Source of the DNA: Pelecanus crispus
Lineage: Eukaryota; Chordata; Aves; Pelecaniformes; Pelecanidae
Reading direction: 5' to 3'
DNA: 64,000 nucleotides
Assembly: GCF_030463565.1 (NCBI RefSeq)
Contig: NC_134644.1
Coordinates: 131,065,388-131,129,387, forward strand
In this document: positions 18,569 through 32,500 of the stretch, one piece after another
Position numbering within the stretch: the stretch's first letter is position 1
Layout of the letters: every line of letters begins with the position of its first letter
Program-made: the position numbers and the translations under genes
Notes under the pieces: generated by a model
The model's database searches: none
The model's input: only the letters and a program-made list of their open reading frames with translations
What the model was told of the DNA's origin: nothing

Positions 18569-21500
18569 CTGCTGACAGTAAGCCTGGCTAGAGGACAGAA
18601 AAGAAGTTGGTTACCTAAACCTCAGCAGTAACTCTGCCAAAGTCAGACTTATTACCAGAGCTTATGCAACAGCTTTCTTACTATGTGATGACTTCTAGTG
18701 CAATTCAGCTTGTCAAGCCAAATGCTGGAAAAAGCGTTCTCTCATTGTTCTTCATTTTTCTCCTCAGCACTTACTGGATTTCTCTGAAAAAAGACAGAGA
18801 TGTGACCAAGGCATCTCATCTCACAAGAGATGCTATGGGGGCAGATGACGTTATATCTAATTTATATCTACAATGATGAATTTTCAAAACTTTTGACTCT
18901 TGGCAGAAAAAAATGTTGGTTTAGACATATTTTTCAGCTTGGAAAAAGATGTTGTAAACTCTCAAAATAGATAGAATATCCCATCAGACACTTTTAAAAT
19001 GGAAGCTCTCTTGGCTCCCAATTTATAGAAACTTCTCATTTGGAAGTTTCAGCTAACTCTAATAAAAATACTAACTTAAAATATAAAATTATTAAAACTG
19101 GAAGTATTTTGAAATGCTGAATAAATTAACAGATTGATTCTTTTCAGTGCACACTAACATATGTATGAGTTTGACTTTCTGCCATCTCCAGGATAAGATG
19201 TTTTAAAAGGCTCCCAAATGCTTTCCCACACAAGGAATGCTATTATTTGCTTAGCTCTCATTACAACAGCATTGCTAATGACTAGAACTATAAGCAATGT
19301 TTACATAATTATCTGAATGAAAATTTCATAATAATTTAATGTTCCTCCTAATTTCTCTGTGTTTCTCCCATCTGTATTTCAAAAAGCACAAAAAATAAAT
19401 AGCGAGTGAATGTTGACAAACAGAAGGCAAAATCCTGGCAGCTCTCTATAAAGCTAAGTGAAATAATCTATTAATAATCTACCTGGAGTCTTAGTCTTTA
19501 TATTTAGTTTGTCTATCCACAGACATGACTGCTGCTTGTGTGGTGTTTTCGTTGGGGCTGGAAGGATTACCAGTAGACCATCTGTTCAGTCGGTGAGAAA
19601 AACCATGATTGACAGGTGCCACTGACCTAAGACAGACATCTCCATTTGGTGCTGCCTGCAGAGTATAGCTACGTGCTGAGTTGCTTTTCCTTCAAGTTGT
19701 AAATGAAATACATTCACTCTGAGGTGATAAAATGTGTTTCATGATTGTTACAGCCTGTTTCTCTGACATGTATTCAACCACTATGTGCCTGTCTTCCTCC
19801 TTTTCAACTTACTGGAACTGACAAAGTCATAAATCTAATCTCTAAGCTGGCACGATGCTGAGGGGATGAGGCACCGCAGATATCTGAGGGCAGATAATCC
19901 TGTCTGTCTCCAGAACTGTGGAGGCTGCAGGAAGGACTGGCAAGCTGCAAGAGGTCCTGACATTTGCCCATCGCTGTAAGGACGAGCCGTCTCTATGCTG
20001 TTGTCATTCAGTCCAATGTCTGGGATTTGGTTTTGTTTCATCGTTAAATAAAAGTGGTGCTTTTCCAAGAAAGGTCATTGTAAAATTGGATTCAGGAACA
20101 GACTTTTTATTTCTCAATGTGGAGGCAAGTTTTGCTCTACTTCAGGACTCACAGCTACCATGCAGACAACTGTCAAGCAAAGGAGACCCTCCAAAATGAA
20201 GATGAAGAGGATATTAAAGCAGAACAGTGGATTTTCAAGGTAAGACAAAACCCAGGGTTATCCAAATGTCCTGAAGGAGGGGGGAAATGGTGTACCTGGA
20301 AAGAAGCAGAGAGAAAGTGTTAATGTCATATATAACATCCGTAGACTATTTGTCACCAAGACATCGGTATTCATGTAGTTTTCCTTTATTCCTGAGCCTC
20401 ATCCTCTGCCTTCCATTCCCCAGTGTGTTGCAACCACAGTGACAAAGGAGGTGGTGATCCACCTCCCTGTTAAGTGTCTGCTTTCAAACAACATATTAAA
20501 CACATCCATCTAACTCATAAAAATGACTCATACTTTGTGGAGCTAATCTGTGATTAAAAGGGTGAGGGAAAACATGTTGCTTCGTGGTGTTTAGACACTG
20601 AAGAGGTCTGCATTTTTTATTGATGCTACCTCATGATTTTTATTGGTGGCTAACAAAAGAAGATATCCCAAAGAAATCAAACACAGCAGAATACTAAAAT
20701 CCATTACGGTGTTATAGTAAATCCCCTTTAGTGAACCTGTAGAGCTGAACCATTTTCCTTAATTAAAAGCAACAGTCATGCATCCTCTAGATTTTGTCAA
20801 AAGCCTGAAAGTTGCCTTGGTGAACCAACGTTATTTATGGTGAGCAGCATGCTCCTGCGCAGCTCAGCAGAGCAAGAGAGACAGGTGGAAGAAACTACAT
20901 CTTATAAAAACTTTGATGCAGAAGTGGTGCACCCTGGTGCATGGCAGGGAAGAGAATGTAATAGCAAAGCAACGCACTCTTGGAATCACAAACTTCAGGG
21001 TTTTTTCAGACTAACTTGGCACCAGAGTGGAGAGGGACTAAGGCAGCCAGTTGAGGTTGTTGGCCAGGTTGGTGAAAGGCAAGACGGGGGGAAGAAGCCA
21101 TTCCCCATTCCATATCTTCCCTACAGACATTCAGGTTAAAGCAAGAATTGGCTTCTCCATCCCATCTCCTTAGCCAATGCACGTCCATTTCCAGGAGGCC
21201 ATTTCGTTTGAATTACAGGAATCCTAAATTACTTTCACTGCTTTTGCTGAGAGGAAATACTCAGCCTGCTTTGTCACTATCAGGAAACTGTTTCTGATAA
21301 TGAACCAAGTACACTCATTTCAGAATTTCATGTCATTCTGTCTCATTATCTGTCCATTTAGCACATGAGCTTGGGGACTTCTTGGACCTCTTGAAGGCAG
21401 AGGGGGTTTTGTCACAGGCACAATGGCTCCTGAATTTAACCCTTGGTAGTCATACCTTCTGAAATCCATATACTGAGTTCTTCACAGCTCATGGCCCTAG

Positions 21501-23589
21501 TCATTTCTCATTTAGCCATCCTATTATTCAGCCTGGGTGAATTGTTCGTTTCAGCTTGGTGATCGCTTTTATGGCTCCCACCTGAAATCGTAGTGTGTTG
21601 CCGAGGCCCTGAGAATATGGTGTACAGGACTGAGTCAGGGACCTCACAGAGGACAATATATTGTTTCTCTGCTCTGTGAAAGGATTTATCTGCAGAGGGA
21701 CGTAAATGACACTGCAAGGTTCAGGGCCGCTTACTGTCCACACTTCCTTAAACACCAGTGCTGCCAGCTTCCCTTCTCCCGCTGGCTATCTGTCCCATTT
21801 ACTTTGTTCTGTGCTTATGTTTCTAAATGCTGCGGCTCCGCCAGTGTGGCTCTCATCTATGGTAGCAGGGGTGGCCCAGGCGGTGCCTCTGTAACCAGTT
21901 CAGGAGCTCAGCTGAGGTGAAATTGCTGTCATGTGGAAGCTCTTGGATGAGGCTACATGCTCTGGGGGAACATGTCTCCAGAACTTCATAAACCATATCA
22001 GCAAATGATCCTTTCACATATGTAATGTAAGCAATGTTACTGGTAGTTAATGAGTCTACAAGGACTGTGTTAGTGCCCTAAGGCTGGGGAATTAAAATAA
22101 ACTACTTCACATAGGAAAGAAATGCTTTTCTTTTCAACTGGTAGAGAACAAAGGCACAGAGGATTTATATGATTTCCCAGGACTTAGGAAATTAACTTGA
22201 CATTTGTAAGGTACAAAACCAGTTTGTCACTTACACTCCCAGAATAGACAAGACCACACCAAAACTTTTTCTTCTGGTGCATTGAAGCCTGCAGAAAGTT
22301 CACATTCTTTTCTGTCCATATGTGACACTGATTGCTATAGACAAACTATGTCCTTAGACCCATGAATTTGACTGACAGAGATTTGATCAGACTGATTCCC
22401 CAGTCCTCATTAATTCCCATGTTGCCTTCTGCCTTAGGTGAGGTTTTGAATCTGATGCTTCTGAATATAAGCAGTGGCTCCTTTGAGAACAAGTTGCCAT
22501 CTAATTCAACATGCTAAATAGTAAAAAAGTTGAAATATTAAAGAAATTGTGATTAAAAAAACCCAAATACCAAGTCTTCTAACAGAACACTTGAATTAGG
22601 TTTATTTATTCTTGAACATGCTTTCAAAGAGAAACTGAATTATAAGAGAAATATTTTTGAAAAGTGGTAGGCAGAGTTTAAAGGCCTTTTAAATTCTCTT
22701 CATGACATTTAAATTAACTCAGTGAGTTGTTTATTTCTAATCTCCATTTGCATTGCTTAAAAAGCCCTTCCCTCTGACATGTTTGCATCTTGATTTATGA
22801 AAGTGTTAAAAAGCAAAAGTGAATAAACTTTTTACGAGTCTCAACACAAAGATGCAAGAACTTACTTAACCCAGAGCTAACACAGATACATTCTCATGTC
22901 CTCCCAATGTACTTTTTGCCAGTTAACAAAAACACTTTGCCAGAAACATTACACTGCACAGGGAGATAGTAAGAGGTTGCAAATAGATCACAGTATTTTA
23001 CTAACAACAAAATTTGGCCAAAGTCCCATTACACAGAACTCATTGCCAACACTTCCTCAGAAGAGGATGAGAAAGTTTTCCACAAAGATGCCACATTTTA
23101 ATTCATGTCCAGGTTACATATGGATATGACCCATTTCAATTCCATAACATAATTATGATTTCTAAACATAAAGGCTCCAGATTTGGTTGGGTTTATATGA
23201 AGAATACACCTACAGACAACAGACTGGGCAAGGATACAACAACAGTGCCAGGGCTCTGAGGGCACTAATGAGCCTTAATGGTCCTGACTAGCTTCACCTG
23301 GGGCCTCACACCACACCCATGGGTCCAACAGCTCTATTTAAGCTCTGTCCTGGGGGCCTACTCTCTGCCTGGTCTGTGTTAAAGGATTGCTGGCCTCCAG
23401 CTGAGTGACAGCTGTGCTCCATTTGGTGATGGAGCCACCTGGTTGAGACCTTGACCCACACCCTGGGCTGACTTCCTGGCTTGATCTTGGCTGTTCCTTG
23501 TTAGTGTGGGCTTGCCTGGTGACTGTGGGACTTGATCTGGGGGGTTGACTTCCAGCCTACAGTGATATTGCCTTGGACCGTACCTTGTG
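18569..23589. other. Intergenic, no gene recognised
   Basis: About 5 kb of AT-rich DNA. The ORFs are short and show no family features. From about 23,260 the base composition changes, and a TATTTAAG box near 23,336 with a transcript-like GC-richer tract suggests an old LTR or other repeat I cannot name. Confidence 0.5.
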
Positions 23590-24166
23590 ATTGTTCCCCT
23601 GTACTCAGCGCTCGTGAAGCCGCACCTGGAATACTGTGTCCAGTTTTGGGCCCCTCAATACAAGAAAGACATTGAGGTGCTGGAGCATGTCCAGAGAAGG
23701 GCAATGAAGCTGGTGAAGGGTCTAGAGCACAAGTCTTATTGAGGGGCAGTTGAGGGAACTGGGATTGTTTAGTCTGGAGAAAAGGGGGCTGAGGGGAGAC
23801 CTTATCGCTCTCTACAATTACCTGAAAGGAGGTTGTGGTGAGGTGGGTGTTGGGCTCTTCTCCCATGTAGTTAGCAATAGGATGAGAGGAAATGGGCTCA
23901 AGCTGCACCAGGGGAGGTTTAGGTTGGAAATTAGGAAAAATTTCTTTACGGAAAGGGTGGTCAAGCATTGGAACAGGCTGCCCAGAGAGGTGGTGGAGTC
24001 ACCATCCCTGGAGGTGTTCAAAAAATGGGTAGATGTGGTACTTGGGGACATGGTTTAGTCTAGTCTACCCTTGATTGGTTTAGTGTGGACTTGGTAGTGT
24101 AGGTTAATGGTTGGACTGGATGATCTTAAAGGTCTTTTCCAACCTAAACAATTCTATGATTCTATC
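23590..24166 (+). repeat. CR1 LINE, long 3' fragment (ORF2 remnant plus 3' end)
   Basis: About 575 bp. The first part corresponds to the end of the CR1 reverse transcriptase ORF (CACCTGGAATACTGTGTCCAG... GAGAAGGGCAATGAAGCTGG... CTCTCTACAATTACCTGAAAGG). It continues through GGAACAGGCTGCCCAGAGAGG to GATCTTAAAGGTCTTTTCCAACC and the ATTCTATGATTCTAT tail. It is degraded by stops and small deletions. Confidence 0.95.
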
Positions 24167-27100
24167 TCTGTGTCTGTCCTGTTTGCCTTGCTCAAGTACT
24201 GTGGGATGTGCTGTGGCTGGTGAGGTTCCTGGCTGTGGGATCCCCTTGGATTTCTGCACATTCCCTGAGGGAACAGCCCTGCTCTTGCTGCTCTCTGGCA
24301 AGCACAATCCTTTCCAGATCCTACTGAGATTTGTCTTACCTGTAAGGGTTTGCTTTCCTATGTTCCCCAAGGCATGGAGCAGAGAGAAAAGCATAGTGTG
24401 AAATGAGAAGGTGTGTGCGAAGAAAAGAGAGCAACTATTAAGCCTCCTTTAACATCAACCTATAGGCTGAGGCCTAAGGAGACCCCGGTTACACCAGCGT
24501 TGCCTCTCTCCTTGCCAAGTCTTACCCATTTGAGTTCTGTGTGGGAGACCAGGCAGAAACCGAAATGGCCACAAGCATGCTGTCTGGGGGAACAGCCCAA
24601 AGGAAGTATGCCATCCTTTTTCCTTCATCTAGCTGATCTCAGCTCTACAGAAATCCTTTGGGTTTGGAGATATCAAACAGTATTCCATGAATGGCATATA
24701 ATGTGGAAGTCACTCGTGACTGTACATAGCTCATCTAAATTATTCAGCAACTGCTATGAATCATGATTTGTTTGATAAAATAAGGATCCATTCACAAACA
24801 ACTCCAGAAAGGTCAAGAATTATAAAAGGTGTTATTTGTAAAGGACAACATGCCAGCTGAATGATTGCATTGCTTTGCCAAGTACTCTGGTGTCTTCAGG
24901 TGATGAGTGCTGTCAGTCACTAATTACTATTACTGTTAACAGTCCCTCTGAAGTCAGATATTGTCTTTATCTTTTAGAAGAGTAGGAAAAGTCCTGATAT
25001 TAGTAAATATACTCACCTTCTTCAGTCAATATAATCTCTCCCAAGTACATTTTCATGTCAGGAGTGTTTATTTGGTGAAGTTTGTTTTTCATACTTAGTC
25101 ACGGTAGCATTTATATGTCTTAAAGCTTGTGATTGTGTCATAGGGTGTTAAGAACAAACCAAGCAGTAACTTATACCAAGAACACATTCTTTCTGTTCTT
25201 TTGAACAGGTGTTGTGCTTAATTAAATAGGCTGAAACATAGTTTAATAGTCACATTCTATCTAATTCTTATGTTTGAGATGGGCAGAGGATGCAAACTGT
25301 ATGGCTGTGGATTGAATCACTTGGCAGCTAACATTCTTTGTCTTTGCCAAAGTAGTTATTCTTATACAGCAGATGTAAAATTTGAGATATGTTTGATGCT
25401 CTGTTTTATTTAGGAGCAACATTTAAAAGGGAGACAGAATTCTGGGAGAGAAATAGGAGTATTACAGGGTATTTAGGACCACCAAATTATGAGCATCTAG
25501 CCTTATTGACAACTTCTTTGATAATACAGTATACTTTTAGGTAGAGAAAAGAGTGGGTATTTTGCTGAAGAGTTATAGATTAAGATAATGAGGTAAAATC
25601 ATATGCAGTTGGTTTTAAAGGTAAGCAAAATTATTTCTAGGGCAAGCTGGAGAATGTTATCTCTCTGTGGTGGTTAATTTTGTTTTCTTGACATGTATCC
25701 TTTATAAAAAGGGTTTATCTTGTCCCTGAAGTGTTTTTGCTAGTTAAGAAAGGGCTACTCCTGCATATTTGTACAGACTGTATCAATCCTAAAGTATCAA
25801 TCCTTTTGAGATCTGCAGCGTCCAGCAAAATACTGGGGTGCGTCTTGTCAGCAGACCTATTAGGAGGATTGAGGCCTGTCAGCCCCCAGCCCTGCAAGAG
25901 GGGTCAGGTGGAAACTGGAAGTTTTGTTTGCAAGAGAATTCTTCCACGGAAAAATTTGTTTTGTTAATTGCTGCTGTCTGAAGTCACAAAGTACTCCTGG
26001 GGCACAGGAGGCAGTATTTCAGAGTTACTCCATACCCAGATTTTTAGCACTTATTAGGGTCAGGTCATCCATGCTGTGAAAAAGACTGTGCTAGTCATTT
26101 TTCAGGGTTAGAGACCTCCCTTTCATCTGCTCATCTGAAGTGGGGGATCTATTAGCTTAACTGTAGTACTTGTAACTATGGTATAGACATTTTGTCTTTG
26201 AACAATTTATGTTCATCAGGGTATGAATCTGCTGGTCAGTTAAAGCTCCTACAGTTTTCTGTATTGGGTGAGGGAAGTAAAACAAACCAATAAGTTGAAA
26301 GTAAAAAGTACAGGACCGGAATCCAAAAAAAACCCATTAATAATTATTAAATAATTATTCTCATAGCTAAAAACAGCACAATCCACAACAGGCCATGGTC
26401 ACCCCAGTGACCAGCATCACTGCATGCTGCATTTAGGTGTGCTGCTGCGGCCTAGAGCCCACGTTTCTGAGCTGGGGACTAGCTGTCTGCATGTGTATGG
26501 GCAGAACTGAGTACATGAGGACAGGATTCAAAAAGTCGCCATTCTGGAGAGGTGGCCGTCAGCAGAAACACCAAATGACATTAGAGATAGGCCTCTCCTT
26601 TCATTTGTGAATCATGGACCAGGACATGCTCCTGAAATTACATCTCCCTGTCCTGACACAGGACGGAGGAGTGCTTTCTCATTTGACAGCCCAGCACTTG
26701 CTGCTGTTGCCCAGATTATGGGAAGTCCAGGTTCAAATCCTTCCCCTGAGGTGACCTGAAACCACACACACCAGAATAATAACCTAACTACTTACTGCAA
26801 TGTGTCTGTGAGAAGGATAGCAGGTGTCTCTTCCTTCCCTTGTGTTGAAAGCCTTCTTCGTTGTGTAATAATTTAATATTCTTTGTATAGAGGGGGTGGT
26901 GATGCTTTACTGTGTTTAAGGCACTTACCACGCAAGGGTCTGAGATTCAATGAGAAATACTTCCATTTCCCTTTTTAACAGGTATTCAGTGAGGCCCAGA
27001 CCAATATCCACAGGGAGGTCCCTTGCAGCTAGATTGGGAAGTCATCCTCCTTCCCCTCCGTCTGATTAGCTGGGTCCAAGCCAAGGAGAGCAATTCTGAA

Positions 27101-27839
27101 AGCTGAGGCTGACAGACTGCCTCCAGCAGCCAGGCCACCAGCCTGGGAGATCAACCTGTGCAAATTCGGAGTGGAAGAAGGATCTGAGCCTGTATCTCCA
27201 ACAAATATGCTAACAGCGGCATTCCATGTAGGTCTGTGGGTGGTGGCTGGGTGGTATCCGGGGCTGTGGCTCCCAAATGAAGGGTGATGCACATACAGTG
27301 CCAAATCAGTCCCATAACCTCCTTTGAAAGATGCAGTATAAATGCTATTTCCTGCAATTGGGAGTTTTCTCTGTCCCTGTGAGGCAGCTCCCCATGCAGT
27401 GTGTTGGTATTTTTTGGATGGCATGTTTAGATACCAGCTCTGTCCACGCAGGATGAAGGAGCAGGCGCTGGTGCTTAATTCAGCTCTGTGGGTCCTGCTG
27501 GGAGCCACGGAGGAGCACAATGTGCTGTGAATGGGGCACCCTTTAGCAGGCCTAGCCCTGAAGGACATGCAACAAGCCACTGGCTTAGCTAATATCAGTG
27601 GGTAGGACTCATTTTCACCACTTACTTGGTACCCCTGGGAAGCCTTGCAGAGGCCTTTCATGTTTGGTTTGGGGTTTTCTTCTCCCCATGTCTCCTCTGA
27701 ATGTCCTTAGTATACTAGTCTGCTCCAGGCAGCTCAAACCATTAAATATAAGTCATTTAAAAAATAATATGCTTTAATCTTTAGCATAATACATGAATGT
27801 AAGAACAGATGAATGTGGCGTATGCAGGAATTATTCTAT
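24167..27839. other. Intergenic, no gene recognised
   Basis: Mostly AT-rich with patches of medium GC. The only ORF of note is the minus-strand 210-codon frame at 27029-27661, described separately. Confidence 0.55.
27029..27661 (-). CDS. Unrecognised 210-codon ORF (doubtful)
   Basis: A frame opened by ATG on the minus strand, 210 residues, rich in Ser, Ala, Gly and Pro. I see no signal peptide, membrane segment, repeat or family motif. There is no nearby CpG island, and flanking splice sites were not identified. The local GC content is higher than in the neighbourhood, which makes chance ORFs longer. It may equally be a fragment of an old repeat or a chance frame. Confidence 0.12.
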   Translation of the reverse strand: MKGLCKASQGYQVSGENESYPLILAKPVACCMSFRARPAKGCPIHSTLCSSVAPSRTHRAELSTSACSFILRGQSWYLNMPSKKYQHTAWGAASQGQRKLPIAGNSIYTASFKGGYGTDLALYVHHPSFGSHSPGYHPATTHRPTWNAAVSIFVGDTGSDPSSTPNLHRLISQAGGLAAGGSLSASAFRIALLGLDPANQTEGKEDDFPI

Positions 27840-28036
27840 CACGCAGAAAAATTTGGGTGTTTTTTTTTTGTACTGTGGGGGTGGTTGAACAGTGGGACAG
27901 GTTGCCCAGAGAGGCTGTGAAGTCTCCATCCTCAGAGGTGTTCAAACCCTGCTTGCCACAGGCCTGGGAAGCCTGAGAGCAGGAGGTTGGTCTAGGCAAT
28001 CTGCAGAGGCCCCTTCCAACCTCAACTATTCTGTGA
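27840..28036 (+). repeat. CR1 LINE 3' fragment
   Basis: Contains GGGACAGGTTGCCCAGAGAGGC, TTGGTCTAGGCAATCTGCAGAGG and CCCCTTCCAACCTCAACTATTCTGTG. An older, more diverged subfamily with the tail reduced to one unit. Confidence 0.88.
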
Positions 28037-29225
28037 AACAACGAGCTCTTCTCAGTGTCTTTCTTTCTTCAACTGTTCTGTAATTACATGGCATAATAAT
28101 ATTTTTTTAATTCATAGAAGATTTTTTCTGTTGCATCCAGAAACACTGTTCTGAGAATAGCTAGCTATACTGCTCAGCGTTGTCTATGAGCCAATAATAG
28201 CTGCACAGACAGCAATCAGAGGGCATTCTTTTGTAAAAAGTTGCCAAAATAATAATGTACTAAACATTAATGGGTGGATTACTTGCATATTAATGGTGTG
28301 CAAATTTTCTAGTCCTCAGAGATAATTTATACTAATTTGCAATCATGTGTTTTTCCAATTTAGCGATTTACGTATTTTACCTTTGAAATAGCCCTAAAAC
28401 TTCCTTTTTAGCTGTGCACCTTTGAAATGGAAAAATGCAGAGTCCTGGGCTGATGAGGATATTACTGTCAGAAAGAATTTAATGAATACAAAAGCCAAAA
28501 GATAAACTGTTTTTACAGTAGTTCCAGAATTTTTTCAGTAATTCTGAAGTAATTTTCAGTAATTCAGTAGACTGACCTGAACTACAGAGACAGTTTTCAT
28601 TAATATAAGATGACCCTCTTTAAGTGGAACAAAATGTTGTGCTGGTTAACAAATAACCCAGTCAGCCTACATCTAAATCAACTAATTTGAGATTTGGGTA
28701 ACTTCAGATTTACAAATATATTAAATTAGGATATCCTTCCACCAGCAAGAATCAACAGTTTAGATGAAGGATACTGGGGGAAAAACAACAACTCTTTCTC
28801 CCTGGAAGACCAGGGAGACCCTCTTAAAAAGGCAGCTAGTTTGGGTGTCTGTGAGTCAGGAGGAATTGATCTTTACTCCTTGATATGTCTCTCACGCCCA
28901 GACTGATGAAAGTAAATGATTTCCAGTAAAATACAAAACTAAAATGAAGTACAACACCAGTCCCGGAGTGATAAAACATAATACAGTTAGTGTTGCTCTG
29001 ATTTGTGGTCTCTCCTAGAGGCCATCATGTGGTAGAGATCACCCGAACACAGTGTTGCCATCACACCCTGTTTTATTCCCAATACACCTCATGTCCAATT
29101 GAAAGAAGAATTGTGGTGTGGGGTTTTTTTGACCTCAGACTTCTCAGGGATTTCTGAGTGTCAGCGGAATCCCTAAGTGCCAGAATAAGTCATGCCCGGA
29201 TTGCAGGTATCAGCTGGTCCACTCT
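28037..29225. other. Intergenic, AT-rich, nothing recognised
   Basis: Simple AT-rich sequence with no ORF, repeat or RNA gene that I can support. Confidence 0.55.
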
Positions 29226-29512
29226 AATTAGCAAATCCTTCCAGTGACCAGGAGAATGACGTGGGGTGCCGTATCGTCAAAGGCAGTTCTGGGTGGGAGC
29301 CTGAAAGTGTGTCTGACCTTTGCTGCTAGGATCAACCATCCCCAAGCCCTTCCTGGCACAGGTTTACCTCGCCTGCTCTTTAAAACCTCACTACCACAGA
29401 CTCCACAGTCTAAGTAGCCTGCTCCAGTGCTCCACCATCCTACCTTTAAAAAACCTGTATTTAACCTAAATATCCCTGCCTGCAGTTTAAATCCATTACT
29501 CCTTGCTGTATA
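29226..29512 (-). repeat. CR1 LINE fragment, minus strand
   Basis: Read on the minus strand, TAATGGATTTAAACTGCAGG, then GGAGCACTGGAGCAGGCTAC, then a diverged 3' part. These blocks follow the CR1 order seen in the plus-strand copies of this window. The tail is not preserved. Confidence 0.75.
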
Positions 29513-32500
29513 TGTAGTGAGCATGAAGAGTATTTTACTCCTTCCCCTTGCCTGTTTGTATACAATGCATGGTACCTGATATGCATTTCCCATGAGTGAT
29601 GCAAAGACACAAAACTCATGAATCACATACATGCTTTTTCACAGCAATTTCTTTCCACAAAAAATTCAAAGACTCTAGGGGAAAATACATGTTTCTTTCA
29701 AGCCATTTAGAGCTTACTCAGTCCTACATTTTGCGGCCCCTTCTGTGCAATAACAGGACAGCTTTTTACTCCCATTTATTTGCATCTTTTTATAATCCAG
29801 TCAGAAGAAATATGCAAAAAAAAAAAAAAAAAAAATCAGAATATCGTACCACAAATATCTTAATTTCAAAGCCCAGCTCCAGGTTGCTAGGTGACAGCCA
29901 GGTGTATCCTCCTGAGAGCAGGTCAAAGTCAAAGCCCCACCAAGCCAGGAAATGCAAGGGAGCGACCATCACTCTTCTCCCAGAGGCCACACGGGGAATG
30001 AAAGCACCTTGTTTATGTACAACATAAGTAACCATATGTTTCATCACAAGCATTAAAACTTAACTCTGAGGCAGGCAGAATGTTATTTTTCCATCAGCCA
30101 CATCCAAAAGGTCTGCGGAAGGGTAACACTTGGGAAATGGCAAGGATCTGTGTGCAGGTGAACCGGTGAAGGCTGGCTCGGCAGTGGGTCTGTGCCTACT
30201 TACTGACTGATTTTGATGCCTGAGAAGGCTTGACCTTTCCCACAGCCCATCCATGTGCTGGGCACCAATTCCAATGAAACTTTCAGGAACTTAGATGTTG
30301 AGATCTTTAACTTAACAGATCTTCATTCTACTGCCAGATGTGATTGGAAACAGCTCAGGAGGATAATTGTCCTCAATATTACACTTTTAGCATTATCCTC
30401 AAAATGCAGCTAATAAGAAATACCGTATCAACTGTTAGAGGCAAGAACAGTTGCAACAAACCAGGAGCTGCCCAGTGATGCCATCCAAGCAGCAGCTGAT
30501 GATCTTACAAAATGTCACCTCAGTTTTCCTGGTTCACTGTTGCAAGTGCTTAATTATGCTCACAAGAAGGATGAAAATTATTCTCAGGAGTCTAGAGATG
30601 TCAGGTGTAGGCTGAGGAATTCATACAGAAAAAGGGGAAGGGCACAACTTTGCTGCATTATTAATTTGTTTCTGTTTGTGAACACAGCCTAATTTCAGGA
30701 AGTAGCTGTGATTTTTCCTGTGACATCCTGTGTGATTTACTTTAGGACTCAATAAAGAAAAAAACAGTTCTTACTGTTCTGTTGACTTCACTGTTTCCTT
30801 TCAGGGTAATCAAATTAAGAGCAAAAACAGTAGATCAGACTTAGACCAAGATCGGATAAAGTATTTGTTCTTGAACTGCATAACTATTAGCATTTATTAT
30901 GAGAGGGTAGGAGGTTTACAATATTTTAAAGTATTAATTTTCTTGCATTGCAGTGCTTGATTTTATAAAATCTGTGGTCTTCTCTTGTTATTACCGAACT
31001 GATTTGTTTAAACACAAGCATTCTTCTGGGAGGGATGTCTTTGGGGAACGGAATCTCCTTTTAGAGATTCCTTGCCAATCCTGGAGTGTAGTATCCCAAA
31101 TAAGCTTTGGCACTCACATCCTTTGTGCCTTCTGGTACTTGGAACTTGTGCTTAGATTTGCACGGGTGCTCAGACTGCACCAGGGAAGTGGCCAAGTTGC
31201 TCCTCTCTGTCCCTTTGTTCTGTTTTTTCATTTACAAATTCTTGCTCCATTTACTTATCCACAGTACCCAGAATTCTGCATGTCAACAAATGGGACACCT
31301 ATAATGTCTATATTTAATATGGGTTCTAAATAAGAGGGTTAAAGGGTGTTTCTCAGTTTACATCCAGATCTTCTGGATGGTTTTGCATAGAATAGTTGAA
31401 TAGTTCTCCAGTCAGAAGACTGATAAAGTGAGTCACAGCCTTAAATGCCAGGGACATTTCTCCAAACTAGCATTTCTTTAAGTTCACTGAAATTTTTGAT
31501 TCTGAAAGATGGTTGCTATTTTTATGACAGACTAGCCTTCCTCCCTGCACTGTTTGTTCTGTTCATACGGACCCTGTGTAGATAAATGCATGCGCTTCAT
31601 TTAAGTACAAGAATAGCATCTGCTTGAATGATTTACCTGACCAACAGTGGCATAGTCAGACTATAAAATTATTTCAGACTCATAAAAAAGCTGTGCTCAC
31701 TCAAGCATCATATTGGGTTGTAAGCAGACACACTTTAAACAGAAAGAAAAGCCAAACTCTACTGGTTTCTTACCAGCCTTTGCAAGTTATCAAGAGAAGT
31801 AAGTTAAAGGTGTTACAGATCAGAGGAGAAAGTATAGGCTATTGCAGGCAGGACATTTGCAGTCCCACTTTGTCTCTTCTGCATTCAGTCAGGAGGTATG
31901 TTTGAAATGAAGTGCAGAAAGGAGATTAGGAGGGATGTTTCATCCGCCCAGGAGGAGGACATCGTCTTTCAAAACAGTAGTGTAACGGAGGGAAACTGCC
32001 ACAAGTGTGGTCTGTTAATGAGTTGTTTTGAACAACGATGCATAAAGATGGGATATAAAAATAGGTTTGTCCAATCTTCTACCCAGTTGAACTGCTGTTC
32101 TCCCTCTCTCAGGACACTTCTAGAACTGCAGCAAAGTGCAGTGTATCTCCAATTGCAGGAAAACGTGACAGACAGCCCCAGTGTGGCCAGAGGAAAAGGT
32201 CCAGGCCTGCAGAAAGGAGTGTCAGTCTCTCTGAGCATCAGACAGGAGAAACACCCCAAGAGCTCAGTAGCTCTGAGCTTTTTTTTTTTCCCCCCTTCTG
32301 GTTTTTTTTCTTGAGGTCCTCTGTATCTCTAACCTGTAACTCAGTATCTGTGGTGTCAAAGGAGACCTGGGAACTGATACTGTTTGTAAGTCTGCTCCTA
32401 ACCCTAAAGCAAGCATGACATTCAGCCAGTAATTTGTGCTGTCTGCAATCACAGTCTCTCTAATCCAGGCATGCACTCCTATATGGGTATGGTCACATAA

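Noticed and set aside
23501..23968. 155-codon minus-strand ORF
   Set aside because: It is antisense to the CR1 fragment.
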